A stretch of 64,000 bases of DNA, taken from positions 22,373,279 through 22,437,278 of the forward strand of contig NC_033621.1 of NCBI RefSeq assembly GCF_001540865.1, read 5' to 3'. Shown here piece after piece: positions 53,844 through 64,000 of the stretch; positions within the stretch are counted from its first letter, which is position 1, and each line of letters begins with the position of its first letter. Below the pieces are notes generated by a model, which saw nothing but the letters and a program-made list of their open reading frames with translations, did no database searches and had not been told where the DNA came from. Both the position numbers and the translations under genes were made by a program. Source of the stretch: Ananas comosus (taxonomy: Eukaryota > Streptophyta > Magnoliopsida > Poales > Bromeliaceae).

Positions 53844-55119
53844 ATGCATTTATATAATTGCTGCTATTGAAAGCTAAAATATAAGTGGGATGAAACCAGT
53901 TTTAAGTGGTGTTGGATTGTTTTCACTAACTACTCATTCGAAAAACTCTTGAGTTCTTAGAAAGTAACAGCTAATTTATTTAAGCGTACAAATACAGTGC
54001 TCATAAAATCTCGATTTGTTACTCGACCCAACCAAGTTGTCGCCACGTAGTCCGCTGGCAGCCCAGAGATTCTGATTGTGATTCGGCCAAATAAACCTTC
54101 TTCACAAGACAGAATGCTAGCCTCTTCAAACCAACAATCAGGGACGAAGCTAGGATTCAATTTTGAGGAGGGCCAAAATATATTTAAATAGAAACTTTAG
54201 TAATAAATAATAAAAAAAAATTTCATAATTAAAAATTTTTATTAAAAAATTATTAATTAGATAAATAATGTAAAAGTATGAACTTTATTTTTTTTTTAGA
54301 TGTTTAACTTCTAATTATTTTATTTATATTATTATATTAAAATAACTTAGAAATTTTACTAAATCTAACAGTAATTTTTTAATTTTTTAGTAAATAAAAT
54401 TAACATAGCTATTAAATTTAGTACAATTCTTGATCTAGTCAAATAAAATAGCTCACCTAAGATAAATAAAAGTTTTAAAAATTATTACATAACATTTTTA
54501 TAGTAGAGAAATATATTACAAAAGACTCTATAAGTAAGAAACTTTTAATATATTTTTACCCATAAAAAAGTATACCGATCAGGAGAAAGAGAGAGAGAGT
54601 GTTAGCACCATACTATTAAGTAAATATTCAAAAATTAGGGGGGCTAAAAGCTATCCATGGTCTACCAAAAAAAAATTTTGAAGGACCATTAAGCAAATAT
54701 TGAAAAGTTGAGGGGGGTCAAAGCTATCCATGGTCCACCAAAAAAAATTTTTGAAGGACCATTAAGCAAATATCGAAAAGTTGAGGGGGGCTATGGCCAC
54801 CTTGGGCCTCTACATAGTTTCGTCCCTGCCAACAATTATGCCTAGTAGCGCACATAATTTGCAGTATGTGAAAATCGAACTTGCGACATACTCTGATACC
54901 ACTCATTGGACCATTGGAGCTAACTACTAATTCTAAAAGCTCAAGAAAGAAGAAAGGGGCAACCGATTCACTTAATTAAAAATTCAGACACAAGGCGCAC
55001 AAATCTCGATTTATGATTCTGTCCAATCCGCTCTCCACACCGTAGTTTGCAGACTTTAATTGTGACTTGCCCAATCCAACCTCCACCACAAGCTAAGATT
55101 CAAAGTAATAAAATTATAA
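53844..55119 (-). mobile_element. LTR-retroelement fragment, copy 2, interrupted by a hAT-like element
   Basis: Begins directly after the N at 53843 and matches copy 1 (47285 onward) with a few per cent differences. Primer-binding site TGGTATCAGAG at 54891-54901 (minus). A 690-bp insertion (54139-54828) splits it. Similarity ends at 55119, where a foldback MITE begins. Confidence 0.7.
54139..54828. mobile_element. hAT-like non-autonomous element, copy 2, with 8-bp target duplication
   Basis: Terminal repeats CAGGGACGAAGCTA and, reversed, CAGGGACGAAACTA. Flanked by CCAACAAT at 54131-54138 and 54829-54836; copy 1 of the surrounding element shows the single CCAACAAT at 47570-47577. An 8-bp duplication fits the hAT superfamily. 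Contains no transposase and two to three internal repeats of TTGAAGGACCATTAAGCAAA. Confidence 0.92.
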
Positions 55120-55481
55120 GGGAAAACTTCAAATACCCTCCTTGTGGTTTCACTTTTTCTCACTTTAGTATCCTGTGGTTTAAAGTGTATCGAGTTAGTA
55201 CCCTGTGGTTTCGTACTTTCTCACTTTAGTACCCTGTGGTTTAATATTTCATTAAGAGAAAAATAAAACCACAGTGTACTAACTTGATATAAAAATAAAA
55301 CCACAAGGTACTAACTTGATATAAAAATAAAAACACAGAGTACTAACTTGATACACTATAAACTACAGAATACTAAAAGAAGAAAGTGCGAAACGACGGG
55401 ATACTAACTTGATACATTTTAAACCACATGGCACTAAAATGAAAAAGTGCGAAACCACATGGTCAATTTTGAAGTTTTCCC
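55120..55481. mobile_element. Foldback MITE, iterated-motif family, copy 2
   Basis: Ends GGGAAAACTTCAAATACCC / reversed GGGAAAACTTCAAAATTG. A perfect 9-bp target duplication AAATTATAA lies at 55111-55119 and 55482-55490. Interior repeats CCTGTGGTTT and CACTTTAGTA, then the complement AACTTGATA...ACCACA. Same family as 7779-8178. Confidence 0.88.
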
Positions 55482-55767
55482 AAATTATAAACATCCAAAC
55501 GGTCTACGGATGACGTGGTGTACTAGATCCAGGGAAAATTTCCTCTCCCTCCCCCAAAAAAAAGATTAAAAAAAAAAAAAAAAAACAAGATTGAGGGAGA
55601 AGCCGAACCCCCGATGGCATCTCCCGTAATTTCCTTCAAAAGCAGTGGCACGCTCTAACCCCGTGCATATTGTAAGTACGTAAACAAAGCCCCACACATG
55701 CTCCACGGTCCACCCCTCCCCCACCCCCTACCTCCAAACAAACCCTAATTTCCCTCCCCACCCCACC

Positions 55768-55806
55768 AAACCCTAGCCCTAGCCCTAGCCCTAGCCCTAA
55801 CCCTAA
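55768..55806 (+). promoter_or_regulatory. Telomere-like repeats upstream of the ICU11-type gene
   Basis: AAACCCTAGCCCTAGCCCTA continuing to CCCTAACCCTAA: six near-telomeric hexamers, 95-130 bp before the start codon. They form tandem telo-box elements, which bind TRB/Myb-like factors that recruit Polycomb proteins in Arabidopsis (established there, inferred here). Confidence 0.65.
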
Positions 55807-55840
55807 TCATCCTAACCGTGCTCTCCGAATTCCACCTCCG

Positions 55841-55858
55841 ATGCTCTTCGAGAGGTGA
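55841..55858 (+). CDS. Upstream ORF, five residues
   Basis: ATGCTCTTCGAGAGGTGA, 40 bp upstream of the ICU11-type start at 55899. It encodes MLFER and may lower translation if the mRNA begins upstream of it. Not shown to be translated. Confidence 0.4.
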   Translation: MLFER

Positions 55859-55898
55859 TACCCCCTCCTCCCCCCGCCCCCCCCCCCGCCCCGGAGCC

Positions 55899-58800
55899 AT
55901 GTCCACCGACGGCGCCGTCGAGAGACGGGAGGAGCCGCCGCATCCTACTCCGCCGCGGAACGGGAACGGGAACGGGGTAGCGGCTCCGGCGGCGGCGGCG
56001 CGGCCGATGTACGGGGACCGGAGGCTGAGGCTGAACCCTAACAAGGAGCACAAGCCGGAGCGGTACGACGACCTCCAGAGCGAGTTCGACCCCGTGATCT
56101 TCAGCTCGCTGGAGCGCCACCTCCCCCCGAGCATGCTCGAGGTGCCCCGCGAAGCGAAGGCCCAGTTCATGAAGGAGATTCTCGCCCGGTACTTGCCCGA
56201 AGGGGAGCGAACCAGGGTGAGTCCCCGATCCCCGTTGCTCCGCGCTCTGTTCTCTTTCGCTTCTTCCGCGAGTTCTAGGGTTTCGGAAATTAGGGTTTCC
56301 GTTGCACATGGCTCGTTTGTGTTTTTCCTTCGAGAAATGACGAAAAAGCCCTCGCCTTGTGGGTTTTGTCGGATTTTACTAGTGCGAATATGGTGAGCTC
56401 GGTTCAGCTTAATTTCATATTATTTGACCGCCAAGTGAAAAAGCAGAGGATCTGGACCATCCAGCTGTGTTTTTTTGACGATTTGATCAATTTGATGGCC
56501 ATCGTTAATCCAGTAACCGCAGAGAATTTTTTTAGACTAAAGATATATATAAAATTATTCATTAAACAGTGATTATAAATTGTTTATCAAATTATTCTTG
56601 AATCTGGTTTATAAAAAAGTGAAAGGACGGGCCAAAAGAACTATTTGGTGAAGCACTTTGAAAAAAAAAAAAAATAGTAAAAGAATGAATCTGTCTCGGA
56701 AGTGATTCCGCACAGTTTCTAAAAACTTATGTCTATCATGCAGGAGAATTCTGTCTCATGGTTTTGCGGAATGTAGTTTTAGTGCGAAGTAAAGCTATCT
56801 TTTGAATTCAGATAGTTGGGATATTGGATGAGCATTTTTGTTCAACTTGTTCGTAAGGAGATTAGAATATATGGGTTGTGCTTTAGGCTCTAAATCTCCT
56901 TGCATAAAGATTTTTCTTGATTTTGCTTTATGGTTGGTACTAGTGTGCTCAAAGAACGTTCTTTTCTCCATTGTGATGTCAGGTTCAGAGGCATAAGGAG
57001 TATAGACAGAAGATATTGTCAACCTATCAGGTTTGTTCTACTAAAATGCGCTCTCTCTCATACTATTGAGTAGTAGTTTTGGTATTTGATTTTTCAGGCT
57101 ATGTAGAATACTTGTGGGTTTTTCTTAGACCTACTTCTAATCCGCTAAACCTATAATAATCTTTATCTTATCATTTCACATTCTTGAGGCGTTATTTATT
57201 TTATGGTTGCTCTCCTAGCAGTTCTTTTCTCGAAGCTTTGATGGGCACCTCTCTTGTAGAATCCTCGGTATAATTTATTTTCTTTTGACATCTGACAAAT
57301 TGTTATGCATGTTCTAGATTGAATATTTCTGTTATCCAAAGCTGAAAGCTACTATGATCTTTATAGATATATAGATGTTTACTCTTGTAGATGCCCGCGA
57401 CCCCCTAATTTTTTGACTTCCATGATGCTTGGTGCTTGACAGAAACAACAACAATGTCGTCCAAAAACTATAGAGCACCATCTCACCTTTATCTTGGTTG
57501 GTTATACAAATTATTTCTCCAAGTTCTGAGTCATTTTTCAATATCGTTGCATTTTTCAGTCTGTCTTTGACATATACATACAAACCATGAGACTTTGTTG
57601 GTTTTGTGACCATCCTATTCTTCCACAAAGTAAACAACTTGGTCAAGGACTGTACCCTTTTTACTGGGACTACTAAGCCAGCCCCTGATTTAGTGTACTT
57701 ATCATATGATATGATTATAGATTTGCTTTCTACATTATGGTTGCTGTCCATTATCTGTCTTCGTAAGTTATAGTATCTCATAAAATGTCAGCTTTCTGAA
57801 TGTATTCTGTTTTGGTTCTTGTGCAGCCCCTACATAAAGAGTTGTATAACATCCATCCTTCATCTTTCTTCATACCTTCATTTATCAATGCGATTAGCAA
57901 TAATACAGTAGAGAGTTTCAGAAATATAATGTCAGAACCCTCTCCTGGAGTTTATACATTTGCTATGCTTCAGCCAAGATTCTGTGAGATGCTATTAGAT
58001 GAGGTATGTCAACTTTTTTTCGTTTTTTGGGTGGAAGTTGATCAGAATTATATTGCTTATTTTTTATCAGATGGATATTCCTGTACTATCTTGATACTGT
58101 TACTGAGTCCCTGGAGTTTTCACTTAAGCACTTAGTCCTGAGCTTTCTCTCATATTTTGATTTCATCTGTAACTGTTAAAAACACGAACTTTCCTGTACA
58201 ATGACCAATTTCTCCCATCTTTTGTGAATAATTTCCCTGTTTCAATGTACTTGAAGCAGGGTAAAACAGTCAAATTATAGGGAAAAAAGACACATTTTGT
58301 CAAATTTTTACATTGATCGGGGGTGAAATTGTAATCTATGAGGAAATTCAGGTACTAAAGTAGTAAGTGAAAAGTTCAGGGACTAAGTCGATGTAACAAA
58401 ATAGTACCGCATCTATCCATATATTTTACCCTTTTTTTCACATCTGGAGGAACTTTGTTTTAATGCCTTTAATCATCTCTTAGGTAGAAAATTTTGAGAA
58501 GTGGGTCAATGCTGTTAAATTCAAGATAATGAGACCGAACACAATGAACAAATATGGTGCTGTTCTCGATGATTTTGGTCTGGAAGCTATGCTTAACAAG
58601 CTGATGGAAGAATTCATTTGTCCCATTTCTAAAGGTTACACCGAGCTGTGCTTTACATGTTGCTTTTGGTGATGTTTGTCAATCTTTCAACCGTAATTCA
58701 TTATTTGAGCTGCAGTGTTTTTCTCTGAGGTCGGTGGGTCAACACTGGATTCACACCATGGTTTTGTTGTAGAGTATGGCAAAGATAAGGATGTTGAATT

Positions 58801-61177
58801 AGGTAATTTACCCTAATGCTTTACATGTTGCTTTACATGTTGTAGTGTATCGAGTCCATGTGCTTCCAACTTTTTCACTTGTTAGGTTCGTGTTGAGATC
58901 CACAAAGACATGCTTAAAGAATTAAGATGCATGCAAACTTTGATGCGCGTTAAATTCCTGCTTAATTGAGCTATAAGATGAATGTGCACTGGTCTTAATG
59001 TGGATCTGACTTTGAAAATCTAGAAGCACCAAGTGGCTGGTGTTTTTAGAAGCATTCCAGTGTGGCTTATATACGCACTCAACAATATGTGATGTATCGC
59101 AGGCCATGCTTTAGAGAAGTTAAAATTTATGATCTGTGTTGTTGATAGATTATGTACTTTTATGTATGCTTGGATCTGGCTTCTTTTAGCTTGTATTGAG
59201 CTAAAATTTAAATATATCCTTTCGGAGAGATTGTTCTTTTAAATTTTTTTTAGTTTCTTATTTGTAGGCTTTCATGTGGATGATTCTGAAGTTACTTTGA
59301 ATGTTTGCTTGGGAAAGCAATTCTCTGGTGGTGAATTATATTTTAGGGGTGTTCGTTGTGACAAACATGTAAACTCAGAGACTCAACCTGAGGTATATTT
59401 TTGGTCTTTTAACATGGTTTTCTGATAGTGAGTTTCTAAAAGAGTATGAGCAATATTTTGGTTTTTTCATATGTATTCAGGTATTTTTTTGTCAGTTTGT
59501 ATTGGATTATTAGTCTTTTACACGTCTAATCAACTTTGAAGGTCAAGATGATTATTTGCTTGCTTTGGCTTGGTTCAATGTCCACTTTCTAAGTTTATAC
59601 TAAGTTACGTGCCTTAAACTAGGTTCATACTGTCGAGTTTACTATAGCTTGTTTCCTTAGAAATTTTGAATTGATTTAGTTATACTAAATACAAGCCATC
59701 TTCAGGTTTTTGGTAGATCTTTCAAGAAATTTCTCACCACTTGAAATATTGTGCACTATTTCCGCTTTTCACTTTTACATGCTTTTGTCTTTGTGATGTT
59801 TTGCACCCGTCAAGGTTACATGCCGAGTTCCGTTTTAGGTACTGTATATCCTTTTGTCTTTGTGATGTTTTGCATCCATCAAAGCTGCCGTAATCTACGT
59901 CTACAGAGCCTTGTAATGGTGACTAGTCTTGGTCACAGGAAATCTTAGAATATTCTCATGTCCCGGGTCAAGCTGTGCTTCATCGGGGCCGTCATCGGCA
60001 CGGTGCTCGTGCCACGACATCTGGACATAGGATCAATCTGCTCTTATGGTGCAGAAGGTATGCTTAATCTTTTCATATAGAGGTAGTTACACACACACAC
60101 ACGCACACACACACACATCCTTGCAAAATTATATAACTTTTAACTGTATTTGAATTGTTGTGTCCGAATCGAGTCGTGTTGTGTCCCATGTCTCATGTCT
60201 ATGTCTAACATTGAGTGGCTTCTTAGAAGATAGTAGACTTTTCAGAGGACTGATCTTTGGTTGGAAAAATGGGGGTTTTATGATATTGTTATATAAATTA
60301 GGAAGGGGGGTTATGTTCAACTTCTGTAAATTTTACCCTTTTATATCCCTGCAAAAACTGAATTTTTGCATGCCCTTTTCATGAACTCTATATCTTACAA
60401 ATATGCTGCTGTACTCGAAAAAAAATTTCCCTACAAAACCAACTCAACCACCCCCTTAAGAAACTGCAGTTTCACGAGGTACATATGAAAATTCTGATTT
60501 TACAAAGCGTGCATGTATTTAAAAGCCAAAATTTTATTTTTTACACTTTAAGATTAATGAGAAGTAGGAGCTTTATGATACACTAATTTAGTGCAGTCCA
60601 TTTTGCAGCTCAGTCTTTAGAGAGATGAAGAAATATCAGAAGGATTTCTCCACTTGGTGTGGCGAGTGCCAGCGTGAAAAGAAGGAACGACAGCGCCAAT
60701 CTGTTACTGCTACAAAGCTGGTAGTTATCCTACCTAATTTTCTGTAAGGGAACTTTGCATATATACACCCACAGAAAAATGAGAAATTACAAGTAGTACC
60801 TTTCCGAAGCTAGTACTTGTTTACGTGCTCGCGCCTAAAAATTTATCTGCATAATGCCCTTGCCAGGTGTTTATGCAAAAAACAATTTATACAGAGATAC
60901 CCTATCAGGAGCATGCAGAAATGAGCAGGCTTTTCGGTGGCACTAGGCACTAGCATAGAAACTAACTTTGCGGGGGTACTGTGTAATTTCACACATTTAT
61001 AGATGGGTATATGTATGTAAAAGAACACTACTACTGCCATTACGTATTTTGAATTTTATGCAACTACAATCGTGCTCAATTTTTGTTTTTTTGTTTTTTT
61101 TTGTTTTTTACAATTTTTATATTTATTTGCTTCTGCAACAGGCATTCCTTAGGGGTGCAGGTGGATCGGTTATCTGA
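55899..61177 (+). CDS. ICU11: 2-oxoglutarate/Fe(II) dioxygenase, ICU11/CP2-type (PKHD-type hydroxylase)
   Basis: Exons 55899-56216, 56983-57030, 57827-58003, 58484-58634, 58716-58802, 59268-59392, 59939-60057, 60609-60720, 61142-61177; 390 residues against about 394 in Arabidopsis ICU11. The N-terminus is GC-rich and disordered, then RLRLNPNKEHKPERYDDLQS, a helical domain, and the double-stranded beta helix: iron ligands in FHVDD (His about 263, Asp about 265) and the distal His in RHRHGA (about 323), with 2-oxoglutarate-binding Arg in GHRINLLLWCR (about 333). The C-terminal helix has CGECQREKKERQRQ. In Arabidopsis ICU11 is a nuclear accessory of Polycomb repressive complex 2, linked to H3K36me3 removal at FLC; a similar role is inferred. 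The ATG at 55899 sits in an excellent context (GCCATGTCC). All introns are GT-AG and phases agree. Confidence 0.95.
60091..60116. repeat. (AC)n microsatellite
   Basis: About 13 AC units with one CG interruption, in the intron after the exon ending 60057. Confidence 0.9.
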
Positions 61178-61888
61178 ACCATTCTTTTTTGTTTGTTCTA
61201 TTTTGAGCTTCTTGTCTGTATAATAGCTTACCTGCTCTCATTTAGATTTTGGTGCGGATAATTTTTGTAATGTTCTCTGAGTACTTACTCAATTAGTTTC
61301 ACCCCTCTTTGAGATGTTTATTGTAAGAAGGCTATATACACATGCCGAATGGGTGGATCAATATAAGTAACTATGTGAAAAATGCCAGTTTGAAGTACAC
61401 TGCAAATTTGATAAGCATGAGCTTCACTTTCTCATTCATATAAGCTGGTAAATGCAAATGTGCTAAAGTGTTATCTCTTTTGGTTGTCACTGCTACTGTA
61501 CCAAATGAACAGCATCTTCTTGAGGAATTTGATTTTCTCTTTTAATTACGAGGATTGTTTTGTGAAATATGTACTCATTTGTTTGTCATTAATCAGTGTC
61601 CATAGACTACTATGAAGTGAATGAATCTCGAATAATTTTCTATTTCCATATATTCATGTGGTAATTTGGGCATTGTCTATCAAAATGAAATCAAAATTTG
61701 TTCAGTAGTCTAAATGCCATTTATCTACCGCAAGTGTTACTATTTATGTGACGATTTTTTTTCCTGTGTTTGGGCAAAATGATGTCCTGAGCAGGTGTTC
61801 TCGAACGCTGGGTTTTCCAGATCACTGAAACATTTGTGGCACCGAGATCCAAGGGTTTAGATGATCTAGAGCATCCATGCAGGGCGCT
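61178..61888. other. ICU11 3' region
   Basis: AT-rich; includes the 3' untranslated region. No other gene seen. A GC-richer patch at 61795-61888 has no convincing frame. Confidence 0.5.
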
Positions 61889-62225
61889 GTTTGTGTCTGC
61901 ATTGTTTTTAAAAGTGTTGCTAGTTCTTGTTACAAATGTGACATAATGTATCATTCATTTTACAGGATATCAAGTTGCGCCTGCGTTGTTCTAAAAGTGT
62001 TTTGAGTTCTTGTTAGAAATGTGATATAATGTATCATTCATATTACAGGATATCAAGTTGCGTCTGTGTTGTTCTAGAAGTGTTATGAGTTCTTGTTAGA
62101 AATGTGACATAATGTGCCATTCATATTGCAGGATATCAAGTTTGTGTCTCCCTTGTTTTTAAGTGTTATGAATTCTTGTTAGAAATGTGACATAATGTAC
62201 CGCATTCATACTACAGGATGTCGAG
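61889..62225. repeat. 83-bp minisatellite, four copies
   Basis: Units starting near 61923, 62006, 62089 and 62172 at the phrase AGTTCTTGTTAGAAATGTGA; each ends with TTCATATTACAGGATATCAA. The spacing is exactly 83 bp. Each copy carries an acceptor-like TTACAG|GAT. The last copy runs into a GC-rich stretch (62226-62345). Confidence 0.9.
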
Positions 62226-62420
62226 TTGTCGTGCTCAGCGAACCGCCCTTCGCCTTCGTAGATGATCAGGAGGGAGATTTCGGAGAAGTTGCCTCCCAAC
62301 CTGCTTGTGCTACTCCGGCGAGGCGCGGAGGGGAGGCTATCCTCTTCTCTCTTCTTTTTCGCTTTTTTCTTTCTTTGGGTGTTTCCCACCTCATTTTGCT
62401 CGTGTGTACATTAAAATAGG
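62226..62420 (+). other. GC-rich coding-like fragment
   Basis: After an acceptor-like CTACAG an open frame of about 70 codons contains EPPFAFVDDQEGDFGEV and then a hydrophobic tail (FSLLFRFFLSLGVSHLILLV). Composition differs from both neighbours. It may be a captured exon fragment; I do not recognise it. Confidence 0.3.
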
Positions 62421-62587
62421 TTGATGAATTTATTGTTTTATTAAACAGTAGACATGTATTTATTCCACATTATTGAACTTTATGTTAATGAGTTATTGAA
62501 ATAGACTATTATGTGGGAATTGTCATGTTTGATCCATTATGTGTAATAATCTAAATTACTTTTTTGTTTGGTTAAAGTATTTTTTTT

Positions 62588-62849
62588 AGGATAAACTTTA
62601 AATGTCATCCCTGTGTTTCACACTTTCTCACTTTAGTGCCCTGTGGTTTAAAATGTATCAAGCTTTATCGAATAGTCATTTTAGTACCATTTAGTTTTAA
62701 CTTTGTCATTAATTTAACAAAAAAAATTAGTGAAATCGATAATAAAAAGATATAAATGAAATCACAGGGCGCTACATTGATACATTTTAAATCATAGGGT
62801 ATTAAAGTGATAACGTATGAAACCACATGGGTGTTATTTGAAGGTTTCC
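62588..62849. mobile_element. Foldback MITE, iterated-motif family, copy 3
   Basis: Ends AGGATAAACTTTAAAT / reversed AGGAAACCTTCAAAT, with TTTCTCACTTTAGTGCCCTG and complement ATTTTAAATCATAGGGTATT inside. Shorter (262 bp) and more diverged than the copies at 7779 and 55120. Confidence 0.65.
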
Positions 62850-63195
62850 TAATTAGTTATACTGAATTGAATGATTTGGATTGTGAAAAATGACTTGTAA
62901 GTACCTTTTGTCATTATAAATGTTTGACACTTTTTCAACTTTTAATTATTTTGGCTTAGTTATCTTTTAAGGACCGAATTGAGAAATTTTTGTTGGAATG
63001 AAAATTTAATGAAGTATAAATAAATTTCCATCAGTTGAAAAGGCCTTTCGAAAAGCCAAATTTAAATAGTTTGAATTCATCAAAATCTCTAATTTAATAA
63101 CCAAATCTCAGCCGAGGGACTCCTTTCCAAAATACCTAAACTTGAGGGCCCTCGTGACAAATTTAACCATAACGTGTAAATTCTTCGACTCCGAA
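62850..63195. other. Intergenic
   Basis: AT-rich, no gene seen; upstream region of the gene that starts at about 63200. Confidence 0.45.
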
Positions 63196-63199
63196 TCGC

Positions 63200-64000
63200 A
63201 CATTCGGCCGCCGCAATTCCTCTCGCTCGATCGAACGATCGACGAAAAGTGCGGAGGTATTTGAGATCTCTTCCCCTCTTACCCTAAAATCGTGTATAGT
63301 AATTGGTAAATTGCTTAAAAAAAAGCAAAATTTTATCTCTAATTATGCAAATTGTTGGTGAATTTGATGTTGAGGACGATTAGGGATTTAGGGTTTCGTT
63401 TTAGGCCTCTGCATCTTTGTTTGTTCTATAGTCAGTAAATTTTCACCCTTTCCTTTATAACTGCAATTGATCTCCTTTTTTTGTCAATAGAAATCTATAA
63501 AGCTTCATATTTTTCTTCTTTTTTTTTTCTTTTTTTCTTTCTTTTTTTCTCTGAGTGTGGAATTCGTATTTTATAGCTTCAATTGGGTAGTAAAGTGTTT
63601 TATTTCACAGCCACATGGTATAAAATGTAACATTTTTACCATCCTGTGGTTTATAAAATATAGTAATTTGTTAATCTTATTCAACAACAGATTCTTATGG
63701 CAAAACAAAAAATAATTCAAATGGTAGCAAATCAATTATTATGGCGGTGGCGGCTCTAGAATTCGACCTTTACACGCATTGTGCGGTATAATAGTGCTGA
63801 TGCATAGAACTAACTTCTATAGTCTTAATTTTTTTTAAAAAACTTTTATTTGCTATTAAGTCCATGAATTTGTCATTATAAAAGTTCCTTTTAGTTGATG
63901 ATATATATTTTTTTATTGCTCGTAATTTGTTTAACGATTTGCAGCTTACGAGTTTTAATCCCACATGTTCTATGTACTCAACAGTACGGAATTGGTACCT
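63200..64000 (+). CDS. 5' end of a gene leaving the window
   Basis: A GC-rich block (63190-63256) ends in GCGGAG|GTATTT, a good donor for an untranslated first exon. An acceptor TTTGCAG at 63938-63944 starts an exon whose first ATG (63965) reads MFYVLNSTELVP to the window edge. Twelve residues are too few to identify the product. Context of the ATG is CCACATGT. Confidence 0.4.

Noticed and set aside
57332..57781. 149-codon minus-strand open frame inside the ICU11 intron
   Set aside because: No recognisable domain, opposite strand to the host gene, no splice or promoter signal; probably chance or an old retroelement scrap.

Overview
This is plant nuclear DNA. All genes are split by introns with GT-AG (twice GC-AG) borders, several first exons are very GC-rich and encode Ala/Pro/Gly runs as in monocots, and long AT-rich stretches, microsatellites and small transposons fill the gaps. 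Gene content and the repeat families suggest a non-grass monocot; pineapple (Ananas) is my best guess, but the species is inferred and not proven. Four short N tracts mark assembly joins.

Left part (1-36 kb), gene-rich, all housekeeping or metabolic genes: 60S ribosomal protein eL43/L37a (minus, last exon off the left edge); a bifunctional wax ester synthase/diacylglycerol acyltransferase of the WSD family (minus, 2.9-11.9 kb, with a 5.2-kb first intron full of repeats); a P-type pentatricopeptide repeat protein with a likely mitochondrial presequence (minus), arranged head to head with a plastid-type Nudix hydrolase of the NUDT20/24 family (plus); a type II DnaJ/HSP40 (plus); a small homologue of the box C/D snoRNP assembly factor NOPCHAP1/C12orf45 (plus); and a multi-spanning membrane RING-H2 E3 ligase (minus).

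Middle part (36-44.5 kb): katanin p60 microtubule-severing AAA ATPase (minus), then two small minus-strand genes, each with a signal-peptide exon, a phase-1 intron and a short proline-rich C-terminal exon ending in a TPPSP-containing tail. I cannot assign these to a named peptide-hormone family. A broken third copy, only its start region, lies 0.85 kb upstream of the second.

Right part: 44.5-55.7 kb is a transposon and microsatellite island with foldback MITEs of a Mutator-like type, two copies of a 0.69-kb hAT-like element, a duplicated LTR-retroelement fragment with a tRNA-Met-type primer binding site, an orphan promoter-like block and an AT-rich satellite-like tract. Then comes an ICU11/CP2-type 2-oxoglutarate/Fe(II) dioxygenase (plus, 55.9-61.2 kb), an 83-bp minisatellite, and the first exons of another plus-strand gene running off the right edge.

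The genes do not form one pathway; plant neighbours usually do not. The most notable items are the secreted-peptide pair with its remnant, the MITE families with clean target-site duplications (one 12 bp from a splice donor, one hAT insertion shown by a paralogous empty site), the three tRNA-derived SINE copies, and the orphan promoter truncated by a microsatellite-flanked MITE.
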